Both the position numbers and the translations under genes were made by a program. The notes beneath the pieces were generated by a model. That model saw nothing but the letters and a program-made list of their open reading frames with translations, did not search any database and had not been told where the DNA came from. A stretch of 30,087 nucleotides of DNA, from the NCBI GenBank assembly GCA_009760855.2, contig WPIO01000532.1, forward strand, positions 1-30,087. Direction: 5' to 3'. Position 1 is the first letter of the stretch, and every line of letters begins with the position of its first letter. The stretch is from Cristatella mucedo (Eukaryota; Bryozoa; Phylactolaemata; Cristatellidae). This document shows, one piece after another, positions 10,541 through 21,889 of the stretch.

Positions 10541-12399
10541 GGAATATCTAGAAACCTAAAATCTGCTCTTCGGAGCGTGTGCTAGCTGGCAGCAGAGTAC
10601 TGCACCTGGTTACTAGCATGGCTCGATTGACTAACTCATTTCGCACAAGTTCGCAGCAGATTGCGGAGTATCCAGAAACTTCAAATCTGCTTTTCGGAGC
10701 ATGGGGTAGCTGGCAGCTGAGTGCTGCACCTTGTTTCAAGCATTTCGCACGTGAATAACACATTTCGCACAAGTTCGCAGCAGATCGCGGAATATCAAGA
10801 AACTTCAAATCTGCTCTTCGGAGCATGCTCTGGCTGGCAGGATAGTGCTGCACCTTGTTTCGTGCATTTCGCACTCTAATAAACACATTTCGCCCGAGTT
10901 CGCAGCAGAATGCTGAGTATCTAGAAAATTCAAATCTGCTCGTCGAAGGGTGCACTGGCTGGCAGCAGCGTGCTGCACCCTGTCGCAAGCATTTCGCCCT
11001 TGAATAACACATTTCGCACGAGTTCGCAGCAGATTGGCGAATACCTAGAAAATTCTAATCTGCTCGTCGGAGCGTGCACTGGCTGGCAGCAGAGTGCAGC
11101 ACCTTGTTTCAAGCATTTCGCCCTTGAATAACACATTTCGCTCGAGTTCGCAGAAGATCGCAGAATAATTAGAAACTTCAAATCTGCTATTCGGAGCCTG
11201 CCCTGGCTGGCAGCAGAGTGCTGCACCCTGTCGCAAGCATTTCGCCCTTGAATAACACATTTCGCACGAGTTCGCAGCAGATTGCCGAATACCTAGAAAA
11301 TTCTAATCTGCTCGTCGGAGCGTGCACTGGCTGGCAGCAGAGTGCAGCACCTTGTTTCAAGCATTTCGCCCTTGAATAACACATTTCGCACGAGTTCGCA
11401 GCAGATCGCAGAATAACTAGAAACTTCAAATTTGCTCGTCGGATCGTAAGCTGGCTGGTAGCAGAGTGCTGCACCTTTTGTCAAGCATTTTGCACTTTAA
11501 TAAAACATTTCGCACGACTTTGCTGTTGATCGCGGAATTTCTAGAAACGTTAAATCTGCTCGTTGGAGCGTGCACTGGCATCAGCAGAGTGCTGCACCTT
11601 GTTTTAAGCATTTCGCATTCTATAACACATTTCGCACGAGTTCGCAGCAGATTGCTGAATATCCAGAAAATTCAAATCTGCTCGTCGGAGCGTGCACTGG
11701 CTGGCAGCAGAGTGCAGCACCTTGTTTTAAGCATTTCGCCCTTGAATAACACATTTTGCTCGAGTTCGCAGCAGATCGTGAAATAAATAGAAACTTCAAA
11801 TCTGCTATTCGGCGCGTGCCCTGGCTGGCAGCAGAGTGCTGCAGCTTTGCGCAAGTATTTCGCCCTTGAATAACACATTTCGCACGAGTTCGCAACAGAT
11901 TTCGGAATATCTAGAAACTTCAAGTCTGCTCGTCGGAGCGTGAGCTAACTGGCAGCTGAGTGCTGCACCTTGTTTCAAGCATTTCGCACGGTAATAACAC
12001 ATTTCGCACGAGTTCTTAGCAGATCGCGGAATATCCAGAAACTTCAAATATGCTTTTCGGAGCGAGCAGTAGCTGGCATCAGAGTGCTGAACCTGGTTTC
12101 CTGCATTGCACACTTAAATAACACATTTCGCACGAGTTCGCAGCAGATTGCCGAGTACCTAGAAAATTCTAATCTGCTCGTCGGAGCGTGAGCTGGCTGG
12201 CAGCAGAGTGCTGCACCTCTTTTCGTGCATTTCGCACTCTAATAACACATTTCGCACGAGTTCGCAGCAGATTGCTGAATATCCAGAAAATTCAAATCTG
12301 CTCGTCGGAGCGTGCACTGGCTGGCAGCAGAGTGCAGCACCTTGTTTCAAGCATTTCGCCCTTGAATAACACATTTCGCTCGAGTTCGCAGCAGATCGC
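10541..12399. repeat. Truncated higher-order unit H2 (15 of 19 monomers)
   Basis: H2 follows H1 at a 2362-bp offset and matches it until about 12390, then switches to the start of X'. The last four H monomers are missing. H2 has its own small indels, for example an added A in CTAATAAACAC near 10878 and TTCTATAACAC near 11618. Confidence 0.87.
12383..12390. other. Recombination junction H2 / X'
   Basis: Left of the junction the sequence follows H (CTCG then AGTTCGCA). Right of it the sequence follows X (GCAGATCGCGG). H1 continues after the same word with ACAGATTG at about 10034, and X is preceded by ACA rather than CTCG at about 5685. The crossover therefore falls inside or at the edge of the 8-bp word AGTTCGCA, monomer positions 108-115, keeping the 124-bp register. 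Confidence 0.8.
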
Positions 12400-14879
12400 G
12401 GAATATCAAGAAACTTCAAATCTTCTCTTCGGAGCATGCAGTGGCTCGCAGGATAGTGCTGCACCTTGTTTCGTGCATTTCGCACTCTAATAACACATTT
12501 CGCACGAGTTCGCAGCAGAATGCTGAGTATCTAGAAAATTCAAATCTGCTCGTCGAAGGGTGCACTGGCTGGCAGCAGGGTGCTGCACCTTGTTTCAAGC
12601 ATTTCGCACTTGAAAGACACATTTCGCTCGAGTTCGCAGAAGATCGCAGAATAATTAGAAACTTCAAATCTGCTATTCGGAGCTTGCCCTTTCTGGCAGC
12701 AGAGTGCTGCACCTTCCCTTAAGCATTTCGCATTGGAAAAACACATTTTGCACGAGTTCGCAGCAGATTGCGGAATATCTAGAAACTTTAAATCTGCTCG
12801 CCGGTGCGTGAGCTGGCTGGAAGCAGAGTGCTACACCTTGCTCTAAGCATTTTGCACTTAAAAACTTATTTCGCACGTGTTACCATCAGATCGCGGAATA
12901 TCCAGAAACTTCAAATCTGTTCTTCGGAGCGTGCACTGGCTGGCAGCAGAGAGCTGCGCCTAGTTACAACCATTTCGCAATTGAATAATTCATTGTGCAC
13001 AGCTTCGCAGCAGATTTCGGAATATCTAGAAACTTTAAATCTGCTCGCCGGTGCGTGAGCTGGCTGGCAGCAGAGTGCTACACCTTGCTTTAAGCATTTC
13101 GCACTTAAAAAACTCATTTCGCACGAGTTAGCATCAGATCGCGGAATATCCAGAAATTTAAAATCTGCTATTAGGAGCTGCAGTAGCTGGCAGCTGAGTG
13201 CTGCACCTTGCTTCAAGCATTTCGAACTTGAATGACTCATTTCGCACGAGTTCGCAGCTGATCGCGGAATATCCAGAAACTTCTAATCTGCTTTTAGGAG
13301 AATGGGCCTGCAGGCAGCAGAGTGCTGCACCTTGTTTCTAGCATTTCGCACTTGAATAATACGTTTCGCTTAAGTTCGCAGCAGATTGGGGAATATCTAG
13401 AAACTTAAAGTCTGCTCGTCAGAGCGTGAGCTAACTGGCAGCTGAGTGCTGCACCTTGTTTCAAGCATTTCGCACGTTATATACATATTTCGAACGAGTT
13501 TGTAGCTGATCGCTGAATATGTAGAAACTTAAAATGTCCTCTTCGGAGCGTGCGGTAGCTGGCAGCAGAGTACTGCACCTTGTTACAAGCATGGCTCGAT
13601 TGACTAACTCATTTCGCACAAGTTCGCAGCAGATCGCGGAGTATCCAGAAACTTCAAATCTACTTTTCGGAGCGTGGGTTAGCTGGCAGCAGAGTGCTGC
13701 ACCTAGTTTCAAGCATTTCGCACTTGAATAACACATTTCGCACGAGTTCGCAGCAGATCACGGAATATCCAGAAACTTCAAATCTGCTCTTCGGAGCTAG
13801 CAGTACCTGGCATCAGAGTGCTGAACCTGGTTTCCTGCATTTCGCACTTGAAGAACACATTTCGCACGAGTTCGCAGCAGATTACCGAATACCTAGAAAA
13901 TTCTAATCTGCTCGTCGGAGCGTGCACTGGCTGGCAGCCGAGTGCAGCACCTTGTTTCAAGCATTTCGCCCTTCAATAACACATTTCGCACGAGTTCGCA
14001 GCAGATGGCAGAATAACTAGAAACTTCAAATCTGCTCGTCGGAGCGTGAGCTGGCTGGTAGCAGAGTGCTGCACCTTTTGTCAAGCATTTTGCACTTGAT
14101 AAAACATTTCGCACGACTTCGCTGTTGATCGCGGAATACCTAGAAACGTTAAATCTGCTCGTTGGAGCGTGCACTGGCAGCAGCAGAGTGCTGCACCTTG
14201 TTTAAGGCGTTTCGCACTTGAAAAAAACACTTTTCGCAAGAGTTTGCAGCAGATCGCAGAATATCCTGAAACTTCAAATCTGCTTTTCGGAGCGTGGGCT
14301 AGCTGGCGGCAGAGTCCTGGACCTTATTGCAAGCGTTTCCCACTTGAATAACACATTTCGCACGAGTTCGAAGCTGATCGCTTAATATCCAGAAACTTAA
14401 AATCTGATTTTTTTCGGAGCGTGGGGTAGCTGGCAGCTGAGTGCTGCACCTTCTTTCAAGCATTTCGCACGTTAATACCACGTTTCGCACAAGTTCCCAG
14501 CAGATCGTGAAATATCTTAAAACTTCAAATCTGCTCTTCGGAGCATGCTCTGGCTGGCAGCATAGTGCTGCACCTTGTTTCGTGCATTTCGCACTCTAAT
14601 ACCATATTTCGCACGAGTTCGCAGCAGATTGCTGAATATCCAGAAAATTCAAATCTGTTCGTCGAAGCGTGCACTGGCTTTGCAGCGTGCTGCACCTTGT
14701 TTCAAGCAGTTCGCATTTGAAAACACGTTTTCGGTTGAGTTTTGCAGCAGATCGTTAAATAAATAGAAACTTCAAATCTGCTATTCGGAGCGTGCCCTGG
14801 CTGGCAGCAGAGTGCTGCACCTTGTCGCAAGCATTTCGCCCTTGAATAACACATTTCGCACGAGTTCTTAGCAGATCGC
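12400..14879. repeat. Block X' (20 monomers, second copy of X)
   Basis: X' is exactly 2480 bp, 20 x 124. Compared with X, the differences I noticed are mainly runs: A7 versus A5 near 6044/12737, A and T runs near 7517/14221 and 7704/14407, and two T runs near 8027-8042/14727-14742. One clear substitution is GCAAATCG (7801) versus GCAGATCG. Both copies share the same small deletion in the GGCTTTGCAGCG monomer (7979, 14678), which proves common descent. Confidence 0.87.
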
Positions 14880-17235
14880 GGAATATCTAGAAACCTAAAA
14901 TCTGCTCTTCGGAGCGTGTGCTAGCTGGCAGCAGAGTACTGCACCTGGTTACTAGCATGGCTCGATTGACTAACTCATTTCGCACAAGTTCGCAGCAGAT
15001 TGCGGAGTATCCAGAAACTTCAAATCTGCTTTTCGGAGCATGGGGTAGCTGGCAGCTGAGTGCTGCACCTTGTTTCAAGCATTTCGCACGTGAATAACAC
15101 ATTTCGCACAAGTTCGCAGCAGATCGCGGAATATCAAGAAACTTCAAATCTGCTCTTCGGAGCATGCTCTGGCTGGCAGGATAGTGCTGCACCTTGTTTC
15201 GTGCATTTCGCACTCTAATAACACATTTCGCCCGAGTTCGCAGCAGAATGCTGAGTATCTAGAAAATTCAAATCTGCTCGTCGAAGGGTGCACTGGCTGG
15301 CAGCAGCGTGCTGCACCCTGTCGCAAGCATTTCGCCCTTGAATAACACATTTCGCACGAGTTCGCAGCAGATTGGCGAATACCTAGAAAATTCTAATCTG
15401 CTCGTCGGAGCGTGCACTGGCTGGCAGCAGAGTGCAGCACCTTGTTTCAAGCATTTCGCCCTTGAATAACACATTTCGCTCGAGTTCGCAGAAGATCGCA
15501 GAATAATTAGAAACTTCAAATCTGCTATTCGGAGCCTGCCCTGGCTGGCAGCAGAGTGCTGCACCCTGTCGCAAGCATTTCGCCCTTGAATAACACATTT
15601 CGCACGAGTTCGCAGCAGATTGCCGAATACCTAGAAAATTCTAATCTGCTCGTCGGAGCGTGCACTGGCTGGCAGCAGAGTGCAGCACCTTGTTTCAAGC
15701 ATTTCGCCCTTGAATAACACATTTCGCACGAGTTCGCAGCAGATCGCAGAATAACTAGAAACTTCAAATTTGCTCGTCGGATCGTAAGCTGGCTGGTAGC
15801 AGAGTGCTGCACCTTTTGTCAAGCATTTTGCACTTTAATAAAACATTTCGCACGACTTTGCTGTTGATCGCGGAATTTCTAGAAACGTTAAATCTGCTCG
15901 TTGGAGCGTGCACTGGCATCAGCAGAGTGCTGCACCTTGTTTTAAGCATTTCGCACTCTAATAACACATTTCGCACGAGTTCGCAGCAGATTGCTGAATA
16001 TCCAGAAAATTCAAATCTGCTCGTCGGAGCGTGCACTGGCTGGCAGCAGAGTGCAGCACCTTGTTTTAAGCATTTCGCCCTTGAATAACACATTTTGCTC
16101 GAGTTCGCAGCAGATCGTGAAATAATAGAAACTTCAAATCTGCTATTCGGCGCGTGCCCTGGCTGGCAGCAGAGTGCTGCAGCTTTGCGCAAGTATTTCG
16201 CCCTTGAATAACACATTTCGCACGAGTTCGCAACAGATTTCGGAATATCTAGAAACTTCAAGTCTGCTCGTCGGAGCGTGAGCTAACTGGCAGCTGAGTG
16301 CTGCACCTTGTTTCAAGCATTTCGCACGGTAATATAACACATTTCGCACGAGTTCTTAGCAGATCGCGGAATATCCAGAAACTTCAAATATGCTTTTCGG
16401 AGCGAGCAGTAGCTGGCATCAGAGTGCTGAACCTGGTTTCCTGCATTGCACACTTAAATAACACATTTCGCACGAGTTCGCAGCAGATTGCCGAGTACCT
16501 AGAAAATTCTAATCTGCTCGTCGGAGCGTGAGCTGGCTGGCAGCAGAGTGCTGCACCTCTTTTCGTGCATTTCGCACTCTAATAACACATTTCGCACGAG
16601 TTCGCAGCAGATTGCTGAATATCCAGAAAATTCAAATCTGCTCGTCGGAGCGTGCACTGGCTGGCAGCAGAGTGCAGCACCTTGTTTCAAGCATTTTCGC
16701 CCTTGAATAACACATTTCGCTCGAGTTCGCAACAGATTGCTGAATATCTAGAAACTTCAAGTCTGCTCGTCGGAGTGTGAGCTAACAGGCAGCTGAGTGC
16801 TGCACCTTCTTTCAAGCATTTCGCACGTTAATACCACGTTTCGCACAAGTTCCCAGCAGATCGTGAAATATCTAAAAACTTCAAATCTGCTCTTCGGAGC
16901 ATGCTCTGGCTGGCAGCATAGTGCTGCACGTTGTTTCGTGCATTTCGCACTCTAATAACACATTTCGCACGAGTTCGCAGCAGATTGCTGAATATCCAGA
17001 AAATTCAAATCTGCTCGTCGAAGCGTGCACTGGCTTGCAGCAGCGTGCTGCACCTTGTTTCAAGCAGTTCGCATTTGAAAACACGTTTCGGTTGAGTTTG
17101 CAGCAGATCGTGAAATAAATAGAAACTTCAAATCTGCTATTCGGAGCGTGCCCTGGCTGGCAGCAGAGTGCTGCACCTTGTCGCAAGCATTTCGCCCTTG
17201 AATAACACATTTCGCACGAGTTCTTAGCAGATCGC
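14880..17235. repeat. 19-monomer higher-order unit H3
   Basis: H3 is exactly 2356 bp, 19 x 124, and sits directly after X' as H1 sits after X. Differences from H1 are isolated, for example AAATAATAG near 16120 (one A lost) and GTAATATAACAC near 16329 (two bases gained). Confidence 0.88.
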
Positions 17236-17980
17236 GGAATATCTAGAAACCTAAAATCTGCTCTTCGGAGCGTGTGCTAGCTGGCAGCAGAGTACTGCAC
17301 CTGGTTACTAGCATGGCTCGATTGACTAACTCATTTCGCACAAGTTCGCAGCAGATTGCGGAGTATCCAGAAACTTCAAATCTGCTTTTCGGAGCATGGG
17401 GTAGCTGGCAGCTGAGTGCTGCACCTTGTTTCAAGCATTTCGCACGTGAATAACACATTTTGCACAAGTTCGCAGCAGATCGCGGAATATCAAGAAACTT
17501 CAAATCTGCTCTTCGGAGCATGCTCTGGCTGGCAGGATAGTGCTGCACCTTGTTTCGTGCATTTCGCACTCTAATAACACATTTCGCCCGAGTTCGCAGC
17601 AGAATGCTGAGTATCTAGAAAATTCAAATCTGCTCGTCGAAGGGTGCACTGGCTGGCAGCAGCGTGCTGCACCCTGTCGCAAGCATTTCGCCCTTGAATA
17701 ACACATTTCGCACGAGTTCGCAGCAGATTGGCGAATACCTAGAAAATTCTAATCTGCTCGTCGGAGCGTGCACTGGCTGGCAGCAGAGTGCAGCACCTTG
17801 TTTCAAGCATTTCGCCCTTGAATAACACATTTCGCTCGAGTTCGCAGAAGATCGCAGAATAATTAGAAACCTCAAAAATCTGCTATTCGGAGCCTGCCCT
17901 GGCTGGCAGCAGAGTGCTGCACCCTGTCGCAAGCATTTCGCCCTTGAATAACACATTTCGCACGAGTTCGCAGCAGATTG

Positions 17981-18007
17981 GTTTGCACAGGTTCGCAGCA
18001 GGTTGGG
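17981..18007. other. Net 23-bp insertion in H4
   Basis: The other H copies read GCAGATTG then CCGAATACC. Here 27 bases replace the four before ATACC. They contain TTTGCACAGGTTCGCAGCAG, so GTTCGCAGCAG now occurs twice about 22 bp apart. The inserted word resembles the variant at about 21080, where TTTGCACAGGTTCGCAGCAG is also found. This could be a template switch from such a monomer or an assembly joint. Confidence 0.75.
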
Positions 18008-19429
18008 ATACCTAGAAAATTCTAATCTGCTCGTCGGAGCGTGCACTGGCTGGCAGCAGAGTGCAGCACCTTGTTTCAAGCATTTCGCCCTTGAATAACA
18101 CATTTCGCACGAGTTCGCAGCAGATCGCAGAATAACTAGAAACTTCAAATTTGCTCGTCGGATCGTAAGCTGGCTGGTAGCAGAGTGCTGCACCTTTTGT
18201 CAAGCATTTTTGCACTTTAATAAAAACATTTCGCACGACTTTGCTGTTGATCGCGGAATTTCTAGAAACGTTAAATCTGCTCGTTGGAGCGTGCACTGGC
18301 ATCAGCAGAGTGCTGCACCTTGTTTTAAGCATTTCGCATTCTAATAACACATTTCGCACGAGTTCGCAGCAGATTGCTGAATATCCAGAAAATTCAAATC
18401 TGCTCGTCGGAGCGTGCACTGGCTGGCAGCAGAGTGCAGCACCTTGTTTTAAGCATTTCGCCCTTGAATAACACATTTTGCTCGAGTTCGCAGCAGATCG
18501 TGAAATAAATAGAAACTTCAAATCTGCTATTCGGCGCGTGCCCTGGCTGGCAGCAGAGTGCTGCAGCTTTGCGCAAGTATTTCGCCCTTGAATAACACAT
18601 TTCGCACGAGTTCGCAACAGATTTCGGAATATCTAGAAACTTCAAGTCTGCTCGTCGGAGCGTGAGCTAACTGGCAGCTGAGTGCTGCACCTTGTTTCAA
18701 GCATTTCGCACGGTAATAACACATTTCGCACGAGTTCTTAGCAGATCGCGGAATATCCAGAAACTTCAAATATGCTTTTCGGAGCGAGCAGTAGCTGGCA
18801 TCAGAGTGCTGAACCTGGTTTCCTGCATTGCACACTTAAATAACACATTTCGCACGAGTTCGCAGCAGATTGCCGAGTACCTAGAAAATTCTAATCTGCT
18901 CGTCGGAGCGTGAGCTGGCTGGCAGCAGAGTGCTGCACCTCTTTTCGTGCATTTCGCACTCTAATAACACATTTCGCACGAGTTCGCAGCAGATTGCTGA
19001 ATATCCAGAAAATTCAAATCTGCTCGTCGGAGCGTGCACTGGCTGGCAGCAGAGTGCAGCACCTTGTTTCAAGCATTTCGCCCTTGAATAACACATTTCG
19101 CTCGAGTTCGCAACAGATTGCTGAATATCTAGAAACTTCAAGTCTGCTCGTCGGAGTGTGAGCTAACAGGCAGCTGAGTGCTGCACCTTCTTTCAAGCAT
19201 TTCGCACGTTAATACCACGTTTCGCACAAGTTCCCAGCAGATCGTGAAATATCTAAAAACTTCAAATCTGCTCTTCGGAGCATGCTCTGGCTGGCAGCAT
19301 AGTGCTGCACGTTGTTTCGTGCATTTCGCACTCTAATAACACATTTCGCACGAGTTCGCAGCAGATTGCTGAATATCCAGAAAATTCAAATCTGCTCGTC
19401 GAAGCGTGCACTGGCTTGCAGCAGCGTGC

Positions 19430-19481
19430 AGCACCTTGTTTAAAGCATTTCGCCCTTGAATAACACATTTTGCTCGAGTTC
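19430..19481. other. Converted or exchanged patch in H4
   Basis: H1 and H3 read GTGCTGCACC and later TTCGGTTGAG in this monomer. H4 instead reads GTGCAGCACC, CGCCCTTGAATAAC and TTTGCTCGAG before returning to the H sequence CAGCAGATCGTGAAATAAAT. The patch matches the monomer about eight units upstream in the same H4 (near 18436-18490), apart from GTTTAAAGC versus GTTTTAAGC. That makes it a candidate short gene-conversion tract. Confidence 0.7.
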
Positions 19482-19617
19482 GCAGCAGATCGTGAAATAA
19501 ATAGAAACTTCAAATCTGCTATTCGGAGCGTGCCCTGGCTGGCAGCAGAGTGCTGCACCTTGTCGCAAGCATTTCGCCCTTGAATAACACATTTCGCACG
19601 AGTTCTTAGCAGATCGC

Positions 19618-19793
19618 GGAATATCTAGAAACCTAAAATCTGCTCTTCGGAGCGTGTGCTAGCTGGCAGCAGAGTACTGCACCTGGTTACTAGCATGGCT
19701 CGATTGACTAACTCATTTAGCACAAGTTCGCAGCAGATTGCTGAGTATCCAGAAACTTCAAATCTGCTTTTCGGAGCATGGGGTAGCTGGCAG
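19618..19793. repeat. Stub of a fifth H unit (about 1.4 monomers)
   Basis: The sequence starts like the other H units, with GGAATATCTAGAAACCTAAA and the ATGGCTCGATTGAC marker at 19695, and already carries two changes (TTTAGCAC, TTGCTGAG). It leaves the H sequence at about 19794. This is the right edge of the homogenised core. Confidence 0.8.
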
Positions 19794-20084
19794 CAGAGTG
19801 CTGCACCTTGTTGCAGGCATTTCGCACTTGAATAACACATTTCGCACGAGTTCCCAGCAGATTGCTGAATATCCAGAAAATTCAAAACTGCTCGTCGGAG
19901 CGTGCACTGGCTGGCAGCAGAGTGCAGCAGCTTGTTTCAAGCATTTCGCACGTGAATAACACATTTCACACGAGTTTGCAGCAGATTGCAGAATAACTAG
20001 AAACTTCAAATCTGCTATTCGGAGCGTGCCCTGGCTGGCAGCAGAGTGCTGCACCTTGTTTCTAGCATTTTGCACGTGAATAAC

Positions 20085-20330
20085 ACATTTCGCACGAGTT
20101 CGAAGCTGATTGCCTAATATCCAGAAACTTAAAATCTGATTTTCGGAGCGTACGGTAGCTGGCACCTGAGTGCTGCTTCTTCGTTCAAGCATTTCGAACG
20201 TTAATACCATGTTTCGCACAAGTTCCCAGCAGATCGTGAAATATCTCGAAACTTTAAATCTGCTCTTTGAAGCATGCAGTGGCTGGCAGCATAGTGCTGC
20301 ACGTTGTTTCGTGCATTTCGCACTCTAATA
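20085..20330. repeat. 3-monomer local duplication, copy 1
   Basis: This segment matches 20457-20702 at an offset of exactly 372 bp (for example AGCATGCAGTGGCTGG at 20271 and 20643). Shared rare words are GGCACCTGAG and CTCTTTGAAGC. Several substitutions separate the copies. Confidence 0.8.
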
Positions 20331-20456
20331 ACACATTTCGCACGAGTTCGCAACAGATTGCAGAATATCTAGAAAATTCTAATCTGCTAGTCGGAGCATG
20401 AGCTGGCTGGCAGCAGAGTGCTGCACCTTGTTTCGTGCATTTCGCACTCTAATAAC

Positions 20457-20702
20457 ACATTTCGCACGAGTTCGAAGCTGATTGCTTAATATCCGGAAAC
20501 TTAAAATCTGATTTTCAGAGCGTAATGTAGCTGGCACCTGAGTGCTGCACCTTCGTTCAAGCATTTTGCACGTTAATACCGCGTTTCGCACAAGTTCCCA
20601 GCAGATCGTGAAATATCTAGAAACTTTAAATCTGCTCTTTGAAGCATGCAGTGGCTGGCAGCATAGTCCTGCACCTTGTTTCGTGCATTTCGCACTCTAA
20701 TA
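20457..20702. repeat. 3-monomer local duplication, copy 2
   Basis: This is the second copy of 20085-20330. It differs for instance by CCGGAAAC, CAGAGCGTAATG and ACCGCG, so it is not a fresh assembly duplicate. Confidence 0.8.
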
Positions 20703-20882
20703 ACACATTTCGCACGAGTTCGCAGCAGATTGGTGAATATCTAGAAACTTCAAATCTGCTTGCCGGAGCGTGCGGTAGCTGGCAGCTGATCACTGCACCT
20801 TTCCTTAAGCATTTCGCACTTGAAAAACTCATTTTGCACGAGTTTGCACCAGATCGCGGAATATCTAGAAACTTTAAATATG

Positions 20883-21240
20883 CTCGCCGGTGCGTGAGCT
20901 GGCTGGAAGCAGAGTGCTACACCTTGCTCTAAGCGTTTCGCACTTAATAACTCATTTCGCACGTGTTACCATCAGATCGCGGAATATCCAGAAACTTCAA
21001 ATCTGCTCTTCGGAGCGTGCACTGGCTGGCAGCAGAGTGCTGCACCTTGTTACAACCATTTCGCAATTGAATAATTCATTTTGCACAGGTTCGCAGCAGA
21101 TTGCGGAATATCTAGAAACTTTAAATATGCTCGCCGGTGCATGAGCTGGCTGGAAGCAGAGTGCTACACCTTGCTCTAAGCGTTTCGCACTTAAAAACTC
21201 ATTTCGCACGTGTTACCATCAGATCGCGGAATATCCAGAA
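20883..21240. repeat. 2-monomer local duplication
   Basis: The stretch from CTCGCCGGTGC at 20883 through CGTGTTACCATCAG returns at 21130, an offset of 247 bp. The TTACCATCAG variant marks both copies and also occurs in X near 6186. Confidence 0.75.
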
Positions 21241-21889
21241 ACTTCAAATCTGCTATTCGGAGCGTGCACTGGCTGGCAGCTGAGTGCTGCACCTTGTTTC
21301 AAGCATTTCGCACGGTAAATACACATTTCGCACGAGTTCTTAGCTGATCGCGGAATATGTAGAAACCTAAAATCTGCTCTTCGGAGCGTGAGGTAGCTGG
21401 CAGCAGAGTACTGCACCATGTTACAAGCATGGCTCGATTGACTAACTCACTTTGCACAAGTTCGCAGCAGATCGCGAAGTATCCAAAAACTTCAAATCTG
21501 CTTTTCGGAGTGTGGGGTAGCTGGCAGCACAGGGCTGCACCTAGTTTCAAGCATTTCGCACTTGAATAACACATTTCGCACGAGTTCGCAGCAGATCGCG
21601 GAATATCCAGAAACTTCAAATATGCTTTTTGGAGCTAGCAGTACCTGGCATCAGAGTGCTGAACCTGGTTTTCCTACATTTCGCACTTAAATAACACATT
21701 TCGCACGAGTTCGCGAGAGATTGCCGAATACCTAGAAAATTCTAATCTGCTAGTCGGAGCGTGAGCTGGCTGGCAGCAGAGTGCTGCACCTTGTTTCGTG
21801 CATTTCGCACTCTAATAACACATTTCGCATGAGTTCGCAGCAGATTGCTGAATATCCAGAAAATTTAAATCTGCTCGTCGAAGCGTGAG

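Larger units (their letters stand above)
5704..12399. repeat. 54-monomer super-repeat, copy A
   Basis: This 6696-bp block is exactly 54 x 124 bp. It consists of X (20 monomers), H1 (19) and H2 (15). The sequence from 12400 restarts at the beginning of X and follows the same order. The copies are near identical over X and H; most differences I could see are length changes in runs of A or T. This is the largest homogeneous unit in the window. Confidence 0.88.
17236..19617. repeat. 19-monomer higher-order unit H4 with insertion and converted patch
   Basis: H4 is 2382 bp. It has a net 23-bp gain at 17981-18007 plus a few added bases in A and T runs near 17876, 18206 and 18223. Near its end (19430-19481) it carries sequence from a different monomer type. 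It is the most altered of the H copies and borders the right flank. Confidence 0.85.
12400..19793. repeat. 54-monomer super-repeat, copy B (extended)
   Basis: This block repeats the order of copy A but runs further: X' (20 monomers), H3 (19), a complete H4 (19, carrying a net 26-bp length gain) and the first 1.4 monomers of another H. Copy A stops its second H after 15 monomers, so the two super-repeats differ by where the exchange cut the H tract. Identity with H ends at about 19793, where CAGCTGAG is replaced by CAGCAGAG. Confidence 0.85.

Noticed and set aside
17624-18193. 189-codon minus-strand open frame as a gene
   Set aside because: It spans several monomers and the irregular insertion at 17981, shares its peptide with dozens of other frames in the array, and has no promoter, start context or domain of its own.
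5704-19793. A new defence, mobile or toxin system in the core
   Set aside because: There is no gene in the core. The unusual feature is the repeat architecture itself, reported above.
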